A stretch of 64,000 nucleotides of DNA, from NCBI GenBank assembly GCA_039090855.1, contig CM077010.1, forward strand, positions 49,122,905 to 49,186,904, in the 5' to 3' direction. The DNA comes from Macrothele yani. Its lineage: Eukaryota; Arthropoda; Arachnida; Araneae; Macrothelidae. Both the position numbers and the translations under genes were made by a program. Position 1 is the first letter of the stretch. The number at the start of each line of letters is the position of its first letter. Of the stretch, positions 56,219 through 64,000 are shown in pieces. Under the pieces are notes generated by a model. That model searched no databases and was not told where the DNA came from. It saw nothing but the letters and a program-made list of their open reading frames with translations.

Positions 56219-56252
56219 ATGTGCCACAGCATCACGTGATGCTGTGGCACAT
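56219..56252. repeat. Perfect 34-bp palindrome
   Basis: ATGTGCCACAGCATCAC is followed directly by its exact reverse complement, with no spacer, centred on CACGTG. It stands just left of the mariner relic. Confidence 0.93.
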
Positions 56253-56349
56253 GCCATGCAATCTCCACACGCCATGCAATTGGCCATATGAACATTACTT
56301 CTCAGTGTCGTACAGATGAGTAAACATGTGTGCTGCAATTGATGCTCCC

Positions 56350-57245
56350 CCAGCTGTGAAATTCAAGCTGTCATCAGTTTTCCTTTTTCACATTGAAGAA
56401 AAAGTACTGCAGTAATTCTTCAAAGAATGAGTAGAGCATACGGTTCGAACTTTATGAGTGAGGGATGTGCAAGAGAGTAGAGTAGAAAATTTAGAGATGG
56501 GCGAACAGACGTGCATGATGAAGGGGGTCAAGGTCGGTGATCCATGGTGACTGGTGAACTTGTTCAAAGTGTTGACCAGAAAGTGCACGAAAGACATTGC
56601 TTCAAAATATCAGAGCAGTCATGTGATTTCCCCCAAATATCTCGAACTGTTCTGTACGAGATCATTACAGGTACACTAAGCTACCATAAGTTCTGTGACA
56701 GATGGGTTACAAAATTACAGAGAATGGGATCAGCTTTGACAATCTTGCAGCATCACAGCAAAGTTGAGGATGCATTTCTTGACCATATTGTGATGGGTGA
56801 TGAAACGTGGGTTCAATTCGTGAATGTAGAACTAAAAGAGCAGTCAAAGTAGTGGATGCACACACTTCACTGAGCAAGCCAAATGCTTTCATAGAAATAG
56901 CTGATGACAATCATTTTCTGGGATTAGAAAGGAGTACTTCTGATTGACTTCATGGAACCAGGAACCACAACAATGGCAGACAGGTATGTGAAACACTAAG
57001 AAAATTGTGCAGGGCAATTCAGAATAAAAGGAGAGGAATGCTGATGTCAGGCATTGTGCTGTTCCATGACAACATGCTGCCACTTATGGCTGCACACACA
57101 TGAGCACTGCTGGAGTAGTTTAATTGGAAGGTGTTCGACCACCCTTTGCATAGCCTGGACCTGGCACCGAGCAATTATCACCTCTTCATCCACATGAAAA
57201 CCTGGTTGGGATCACAGTGCTTCAATGACAATAAGGAGTTGAAGA
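56350..57245 (+). mobile_element. mariner (SETMAR-like) transposase relic
   Basis: The plus strand has scattered mariner text: VTGELVQSVDQKVHERHCF, CDFPQISRTVLYEIITGTLS, GSALTILQHHSKVEDAFLDH, and the first catalytic aspartate in IVMGDETWVQFVNVELKEQS. Then come VLLIDFMEPGTTTMADRY, a shifted LFHDN-type second site near 57062, and SLDLAPSNYHLFIHMKTWLG with the third site as N or D near 57165. At least six frameshifts or stops are present. Neither TIR is clear. The right end is cut by Penelope-like family C sequence. Confidence 0.85.
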
Positions 57246-58299
57246 ATGAGGGGAATTGGGCCATTTCCCTTCCCTCTGTTAGGTTTACGTTGGAATTGGA
57301 AACCGAGGGTCATTTACCTTTTCTTGATTTTCTTCTTGTCCAGGATCTCACCTTGAATAAAGTTTCTTTTTCCGTGTATAGGAAACTTACTTTTTCCCCA
57401 GTTCTTATTCCGTTCTCATCATCTCATCCTCAGAACTATAAGGTCTCAGCTTTACGTTTTTCAATAAAACATGCTTTCTCACACTTCTTGTCTGTTAGGC
57501 CCTTGCCAAACTGAACTTTCTAAAGTTTTCCAGATAGCGCTTACTTTTGACTACCCTTTGAAAACTTTGACTTATTACACAACTTCCAATGGTTCAGGTT
57601 CACTACACTTCTTCCTGAGGTGTCCAGTTCCCAATTTGTTCGTTCCATTGATTAGACTCCATTATTTTGAAGAAATTTTGTAAAAAAATAAAAAACACAA
57701 TCTGGACTTTGGGACTCGCACTAAGAATGTGTTATCACTGATTAGAAACGACCGTGATTCAGTTCCAATTCCCAACTGATCTGGAATATACTTCATCCCT
57801 TTAGTTTCCTTGTGATTCCAACTCAACAGAAAAATTCTACATAGGTTCCACACTTCGGTCTCTTAATGTTCGTGTAGCTGAACATAAATATGCCCTTAGG
57901 ACTGGCACTATATCTACTGCCCTAACAAGGACTGTGAACCAGGGTGAATACTTACCTGATTGCAGGGTTTGAAAAAACCCAGCCCACTTAGGTTTTTCGG
58001 GTTTTATTGTTTTTTTTTGAGTACTGTTGCAAACAAATGAAGAAGCGACAATGAGTAAATTTTGTCTTAAAAGCACAAAAGGGCCTTTAAAAGGAATATC
58101 TTGATAAAACAGTGGCTATTTTTTTTTTTATGCTGCTAACATACCATTCAATGCAGCAGAATTGGATCAGTTTAAAATTATGATTGAAACACTGAGACCT
58201 TGACATCAATCACCCTCAGCAAAAGCCATTGGTGGAAAACTGTTTGATACTGCAGCAGAAGAAACTGAATCTCAGCTTTTAGAAAAATAAAATTAGGCA

Positions 58300-59176
58300 G
58301 TTTGACCTCACCATAGATGGTTGGTACAGTGTGAAGAATGAGCCAGTCTAAGCTATTCGTGTTTATACCAGAACACAAAGTTTTTTGCTGTATGCTGATG
58401 ATACTGGATCAGAAAAGAAAACAGCAAAACATTGTGCTTCTAAATTAGAGGCGGCCATAAAGGAGTGTGAAGAAAAATTTGGAAAACCTGGTTTTGCTGT
58501 TGTAACTGAGAGCAAAACCAAAATGTTAAAAATGTGGAAAATTTTAAATGAAAGATATCCAATTCTCATAACATATGGATGATCAGCACATCTGTTGAAT
58601 TTGTTAGAAAAAGATGTTTCCCCAAAGACAACATGTTTTAAAGCATATTGCGGCGGTGCAAAAATATTTTTGTAACGTAGGCCTAAATCAACCACATGGA
58701 TGGTTCAAAGAAAAGCCTGTCTTAATGCCACAACTACCTAACAAAACAAGGTGCAACTTTCATCCTGATTATGTTAAAACATTTGTGATCAATTATCACA
58801 AATACAGATAAATATCTTAAGAGAATATTGAGGAATTTTATAAATCTATTTAAAAAAATCTTGGATAAAATGGGTATTTACTGTGAAGCTATGAATCTGG
58901 AAAAGCAGTTATCCGTTGTTGCTAGCACAATGGACACACTTCAGAGAGAGACGCAACGTCTGTTTCAGTTGCTGTTGAAATATAGCCAGATTTACTACAA
59001 GAAGAAATCCTACAGCCCTACCATCTAGATTTTAAAAAAGGTTTGAACAAGCAACTATTGCACAACATTTTCTAGCAAGCCTCATGGATCCAAAATATTG
59101 AGATCAGAAACTTAACCAAGAACAGGAGAGTATTGCATAAGAGTGGATATCCAAATTTTCCCTTGATTACACAGTT
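58300..59176 (+). pseudogene. hAT transposase (DUF659/RNase H-like) relic
   Basis: Frame 58385-58582 reads KFGKPGFAVVTESKTKMLKM and NERYPILITYG, the RNase H-like core of DUF659-type hAT transposases. SAHLLNLLEKDV follows after a stop. Shifted frames further on show NYHKYR, KRFEQATIAQHFLASLMDPK and NQEQESIA-EWI. The C-terminal dimerisation part continues right of the Tc1 insertion only faintly (about 60520-60620, FVCLHSAPASSAFIEIIFS). Many stops; dead. Confidence 0.83.
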
Positions 59177-60347
59177 GAATAATATGACCACCTCCGGAAT
59201 CACTGTGTACTCACCCAGGTGTGTCAGAGTGTACGTGACAAGGTCAACCCCATGGAGATATAAGTGGCTGGCCAGGACAGATGAGCCATAGTGTGTAACA
59301 TGAGCACAATGGGCAGATGTAGTGATTTGATGGATGTTCAGAAAAGAATTATCATTGGTTACTGTGCCAAGGGTGGAAGCATCTCAGAAACAGCAGACTT
59401 TGGAGGCTGTTTGTGAGGTGCTGTAGTAAGGGAGTACCAAGATTGGACCACTGGCACACCGAGTACCTCCCGACATCAAAACTGTGGAGCCCCAAAGGCC
59501 ATCAACCCCAGAGGAGAATGTCACCTCTGTCAACTCGTAAAGGTCAATCTACACGCAACAGCGCAGCAATTGGCCACGCAAATTAATGCTGGGGTACCCA
59601 AGTACATGTCCCAGATAACAGTAGAGCAAGCCCTGTTATTCATGGGTCTCCAGAGCAGGCACTGCTTCAAGGCACCCATGTTAACCCAGGGCCATCAGCA
59701 ATGATATCTGCAGTTCGCATGGGTCTACCGTCATTGGACAGTGAAAAAAGGTTGTCTTCGCCGACAAATCGAGGTTTCTACTTCACAGAAGTGATGAAAG
59801 GTGGCGGACACGGCATCAGACACATGAGAACCAACACCCGGACATGCTTGTTGGCCAAGCACAGGCCAGCGGCGGCAGTGTGCATGCCTGGGGGATGTTT
59901 TCCTTGTATGCCGTGGGACCGCTGGTACCACTGGATGGGTCACTGAACGCCAATGGCTACCTGTCCGTTCTTGCAAACCACATGCATCCCTTCACATTGG
60001 ATGTTCACCCTGGTGGTGATGGTATTTAAAGGACAATGCACCCTGTCACGTCGCTAAGGCGGTGCATGACTAATTCCAGGAACACGACAGCGATGTCTCC
60101 GTTTTCCCTTGGCCGGCGAAATTGCCCGACCTCAATCCCCTAGAGCACTTATGGGACTATTTAGATTGACAAGTTTTGCAAGCCAACCCACAAACACGTC
60201 ATCTCCAGGACCTCCATGCTTTGCTGCAGTCCAAAGGGGCACACGTGCCTCAGGCAAACTTCCAGGGCTTCAGGGAGTCCATACCACGACATCTCGCCGC
60301 TGTCATCCCATTATTAAGTAGGTGGTCATATTATTCTGATATGACCA
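59177..60347 (+). mobile_element. Tc1-like element nested in the hAT
   Basis: Inverted ends GAATAATATGACCACCT at 59177-59193 and its reverse complement at 60320-60336. The right side continues about 10 bp further (TGATATGACC), while the left outer bases appear lost, so the TA duplication cannot be read. The internal composition is more GC-rich than the surrounding hAT. The length is near 1.17 kb. Confidence 0.82.
59300..60316 (+). pseudogene. Tc1-like transposase, frameshifted
   Basis: Starts MSTMGRCSDLMDVQKRIIIG and continues CAKGGSISETADFGG to a stop. The middle part reads VNLHATAQQLATQINAGVPK and MSQITVEQALLFMGLQSRH. The first catalytic site reads VVFADKSRFLLHRSDERW (59750 region). The second, KDNAPCHVAKAV, is in another frame near 60030. 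The third, LDLNPLEHLWD-like, is near 60130. All three acidic positions are still recognisable across frames, so decay is moderate. Confidence 0.85.
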
Positions 60348-61769
60348 TGTATTTGCCTGGCTTTCAAAATTAATTATACAGACTGTTACCTAACATCAAT
60401 GATGAAATAAAGTGTCATCAGCCAGTTTTCTTCCATAAAAGGATGGCAAGTCATGGCATAAAAAGTCTGAAAAGGGTTCAAATTCAAAATTGCCTGCAGG
60501 ATTTTCTAACTTTGTATGCCTACATTCAGCACCAGCTTCATCTGCCTTCATTGAGATAATTTTCTCTATGTTTCAACTTGTTTGGAATAAGTTACAAAAT
60601 AGGCTTGACATAGAGAAAGCCACAACACTTGTTCAGTTTATACCTTTTTGGATCAAAATTTCCTGTAGATTAGTAGTTTTTTTTTTCTGATTAAAACCCC
60701 TGAGATTACATTAATTATTAAAATGTGGCTGTTTTACAGAAAAACTCAGAGGTTTGAAAATTGTGTTGGTCACGAAACTATGATAATTTCAAACTGCTTT
60801 TGAGATTCTAGTAAAACAAAAATCAAAAATACTTTATTATCTGTACCATTGTTTAATTTTTAGACAATTTTTGTAAACAGTCAAAAATCATTGCAGTTTA
60901 CATGCCACACAAAAATAATATCTCAGGCAAATTTTATTTAAAGATAATATTTTAGTTAGAAACTAAGTATGTTATATTCTGTTTCTCTATTATTATTTTT
61001 TTCTATAGTATGAATAGATAATGTTGGTCTATTCTATAGTTATTCTTTATAGGTAGAAAGCTATTTATATGCAGCAACCATCCATTTATTATTTTCAGGA
61101 TTATTGTTTAATTTTCTTATTTCAGATCAGTTGTTTTGTCAGCTGATCTGAAAGGACTGTTTTTGTGTTGCTAGATAGTAAAATCGGTCAACCATCACCT
61201 TTCAGAAGGAGAATCTAGTCATTATTCCTATTGTTATTAATTGCAAAAGAAAATATTTTATTGGGTGCTGATTAAATTTGGAATATTGTAGAAGAAAAAA
61301 TTGAATCTAATTTTGAAAAAACCCAGATGGGTTTTTTTCAACTGGGCCCACCCTGGCGAACTCTGCCTGATTGAGAACAATTCTAGGATCGTGGCAACTG
61401 CTAGCAACAGACACACTTTGCTTTTATCTGAAAGCTTGTATATTACAAAATTTGGGAATTCATGCTGAAACCTTGATCTATCTTGCTTCATTCCCTGCCC
61501 AATGGAAGAGTTTCATCGAATCTGTCTACCCCACTACGGAAGTTCACCATTCATCACTATTTTAATTATATATGCCCTATGACTTTCATAGACTAAAGTT
61601 GGCAATGATGACTCTTTATAACTGTTGCATCATGGGTCTACCTCTTTGTATTTATTGCTTGCTTACTCATAGAACTGCGGCACTAAGCCTGGTCAAGGGG
61701 GCCTTGAAAGATCTGGCTTTTAGTCTTAACATACTGGTGTTTTAATGATAAAGTTTTTAACTTAACTGC

Positions 61770-62183
61770 AATTTGGACCCAGTGAGTTTTAACACATCAT
61801 ACTGAGACAACCTAATTCTTTCTACTTATACTGAATGTACTTATATTATACTAGCACTTAATTTCAGTTGTAGTTGAAGGACTGTCTAATTACCAACATA
61901 ACATTGAAATGAAAAGTATTATGGGACAGATAGGAAATAATTTAAACATGTTAAAACACCTCATTTTACACTATGTAGACAATTATTAGGTATTTAAATT
62001 TCAGTACAATATAAAAACATTTTCAGCACACCTAATTCCAACATAAAAAAACAACTATATTATGATGTTGCACACTCAAAAGCTCAAAATGAAATAAGTG
62101 ATAAATAATGCGAGAGGTGTATGCCAATTAAACTTCCAAACATAACACTTGCTTTTACAGCAGAATGATGAAATTAGGAAGGC
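61770..62183. other. Unassigned sequence
   Basis: AT-rich DNA between the family C Penelope-like relic and the last mariner. Nothing recognised. Confidence 0.45.
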
Positions 62184-62185
62184 TA

Positions 62186-63471
62186 TTCTGAAAGTACATG
62201 GACTGGCAGCACTGCGCCATTGCTATGGAAATGAGTCATGTGTGTTTCTGGAGGGGGAAAGTTTCCCCATCTGTGCTGTGTTAGTCTGAGTGAAGGCAAT
62301 GTGCAGTCTTTCTCTGTGGAGACGCAGTGTAATAGTTCACATGAAGTGTGTATTACAATGGCAGGTGAGCTTGATACACCGCTAATTACGAGACAAAGAA
62401 TAGTGATTGAATTTTGTGTAAAGTTACACAAAAGTGGCCAAGAAACATTTCAGATGATTCAAGAAACGTATGGTGCAGAAGTAATGGGCAAGTCTGCTGT
62501 ATTCAAGGAGTGGAAGCATTTCAAAGATGGAAAATGCAGTGTGCAGGATAATCTGCGAAACAGCCATCCGTCAACATCAGTGACCAATGAAAGCATTGTG
62601 AAAGCGGGAAAACTATTGAAAGATAATACACTCATCAATTCATGATTTGGCACTGCAGTCGAATGTAGGTATAACAAGATGCCACGAAATTGTGAAGTCG
62701 CATCTGAAGATATATTGTGTTTATGGGTGCCATGTGATCTTATTGAAGAACAAAAACAATGCCGTATTGAACTTTGTCACACTTTTCTTCAAAGAGTGGA
62801 AACAGATTCTGACTTTTTGAGTCAAACAGTCACCATAACGAGCCTTGGATAAAACATTTTGATCCATAATCAAAAACAACAATCAAGCCTATGCAAACTC
62901 ACCGCCCTCCAAGAAATTTTGGATTTGTGGTTCTTCAAAGAAATTGATGTTGATTTTGTTTTTTGATGCCTGTGGGATAGTTTTGCAGCATTGGGTTTAC
63001 GAGAAACAAACTTGTTAATTTCACAATATCATGCTTACATTTTGTGAGTTCACCTGAAGGGAGCAATGAACAGAAAAGGACCGGAACTGCTGTAATCAAG
63101 ATTGGTTTCTTCTTCAGGATAATGCGAGGCCGCATGTGACTCACGTAGCACTGCAGGGTTTGGAGAAAATTGGTGGCAAACGTCTATCACATCTTACGTA
63201 CAGCCCAGATCTTGCACCCTGTGATTTCGGGGCTTTTCCAACACTCAAGAAAAAGTTGAGAAGGATGTTTAAGACAAATGAGGAAGTGAAGGCTGTCACA
63301 TTCACTACCTTAAAGCGACTTTCACAAAATGGACTGCAACACGTGTTTCACAAGCTTGTGGACCACTGGAAACAGTGTATAGCATGAGAAGGCTGTTATT
63401 TTGAAAAAGAAGCCCAAGCAAAACCTCCAAGTGACACAGAAACAGTGACCTCACTCCACGTACCTTCAGAA
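62186..63471 (+). mobile_element. mariner (SETMAR-like) element
   Basis: Ends are TTCTGAAAGTACATGGACTG on the left and, inverted, TTCTGAAGGTACGTGGAGTG on the right. TA precedes the left end (62184-62185), but no TA follows the right end, so the right duplication is mutated. At about 1.29 kb it is close to full length. The transposase is decayed. Confidence 0.9.
62358..63387 (+). pseudogene. mariner transposase with lost first catalytic site
   Basis: Starts MAGELDTPLITRQRIVIEFC and continues VKLHKSGQETFQMIQETYGA, KSAVFKEWKHFKDGKCSVQD to a stop near 62643. The first catalytic block, normally V-T-G-D-E-S-W, reads HHNEPWIKHFD near 62836, so the aspartate is asparagine. The second site, in FLLQDNARPHVTHVALQG, and the third, in SPDLAPCDFGAFPTLKKK (frame 63136-63387), are intact. 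Several frameshifts in between. Confidence 0.88.
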
Positions 63472-64000
63472 GAGCATTTGTAATATAAAGTACTAAATGA
63501 CACCATCTTCACATCAATGATGAAAGCAGAATAAATAATACAATAACAACTGCCAAAATGTTTAGAACTAGATTTCATTCCCTGTTATCAAATGCCAGAG
63601 AATGATGTAATATACAACAATGAAAAGCATTTTGTATTTAAAACTTATTTAAAAAAAAAAGGCAACTTAAAAACTTCCAGCTATTTAAATAAGCATAATT
63701 GTAAGAATCTTGTTTTTCAATGCATTTTTATTTAACAAATTATTTGCACATTCAAAACAGCCCCAAAAGTATCAGCAGTTTGTCAGCATAAAATCCAATG
63801 CTAAGTATACTGAATAGCACATAAAACAAACAAGCAACCCCCTCCCCCTGAAGCAACATGACTGGGATATGAATTCAGATTGGGGCAAAGCAGAGGTTAC
63901 AATCGGATAACAGCAAACTAAGAAAACAAAACACATTAGTGCAGAAAATGAAAACATGTTAAGAATGTATTTCTAGCCACAAAAATGTGGTGTATTTTCA
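63472..64000. other. Unassigned sequence at the right edge
   Basis: AT-rich, with an A-run near 63650. No gene or element is recognised. Confidence 0.45.

Larger units (their letters stand above)
57963..61365 (+). mobile_element. hAT DNA transposon with 8-bp target duplication
   Basis: Perfect 8-bp duplication CCTGATTG at 57955-57962 and 61366-61373. Ends are CAGGGTTTGAAAAAACCCAG on the left and, inverted, CAGAGTTCGCCAGGGTGGGC on the right. Subterminal AAAAAACCCAG words occur at both ends. The insertion interrupts the family C Penelope-like frame exactly at the duplication. It contains a decayed transposase and a nested Tc1 element (59177-60347). Confidence 0.9.
57246..61760 (+). mobile_element. 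Penelope-like element family C, split by a hAT
   Basis: 57246-57962 encodes decayed RT C-terminus: FTLELETEGHLPFLDFLLVQ, VSFSVYRKLTF and SSHPQNYKVSALRFSIK, then the start of a GIY-YIG tail (SLNVRVAEHKYALRTGTIST). After the hAT the protein resumes at 61366 (ENNSRIVATASNRHTLLLSE, SLYITKFG). A decayed hammerhead-like segment lies at 61689-61717. The family is distinct from A and B. The 5' RT half and catalytic box are absent, and the 3' limit is approximate. Confidence 0.78.

Overview
The window is intronic sequence of an animal, most likely an arthropod. It is AT-rich and packed with transposable elements (TEs) of types common in large arthropod genomes: RTE-type LINEs, Ty1/copia, Penelope-like elements with GIY-YIG domains, Tc1/mariner, pogo, hAT, and tRNA-derived SINEs. 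It has no prokaryotic gene organisation. Two small exons with good splice signals identify the host gene. They lie on the minus strand at 34124-34204 and 7831-7887, and their joined reading frame matches the conserved core of an ELOVL-type very-long-chain fatty-acid elongase. Everything from 7888 to 34123 is therefore a single intron of about 26.2 kb. The rest of the window is flanking intron, or 5'/3' sequence in which I could not find further exons.

Layout from left to right. 1-2519 is a broken RTE LINE copy that runs off the left edge. 2520-4260 is a minus-strand copia gag-pol fragment with a 100-bp triplication. 4621-6050 is a complete but dead Tc1 element. 6545-7335 is an inverted-repeat block with a hammerhead-like motif. 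Next comes ELOVL exon B. 8101-11596 is a 3.5-kb non-coding element with 170-bp terminal inverted repeats (TIRs) flanked by TTAA. 14803-20257 is a hAT element with a perfect 8-bp target-site duplication (TSD), split by a palindromic Penelope-like element at 16747-18682. 20519-23422 is an element with ~335-bp inverted ends and a decayed transposase of a family I recognise but cannot place firmly. 24920-32110 is a degenerate satellite-like repeat region, interrupted by a head-to-head SINE pair, a GA microsatellite and a nearly full-length RTE LINE. Its best-preserved part (30241-32110) is a three-subunit higher-order repeat with a CTCF-like motif about every 150 bp. 33152-33675 is a foldback element, followed by ELOVL exon A.

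To the right of exon A come a mariner (35364-36670), a hAT fragment, a mariner carrying a nested SINE (38359-39859), tandem repeats, LINE fragments, a pogo derivative (45069-46101), a foldback unit, and a duplicated block with a Tc1 deletion derivative. Then follow two Penelope-like insertions of two families (51250-53631 and 53796-54723). Last is a deep nest: mariner, Penelope-like element, hAT with 8-bp TSD, and Tc1 inside the hAT (56350-61760). A final mariner lies at 62186-63471.

The most informative non-protein signal is a set of six 39-nt hammerhead-ribozyme cores at the ends of the Penelope-like insertions. They come from two element families whose stems covary. Nearly all transposase and reverse-transcriptase genes are broken. 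The RTE copy at 26560-29690 is the best preserved, lacking only one base of frame, and that same frame change is shared with the other copy. Extents were read by eye; element classes rest on motifs, TIRs and target-site duplications rather than on database searches.
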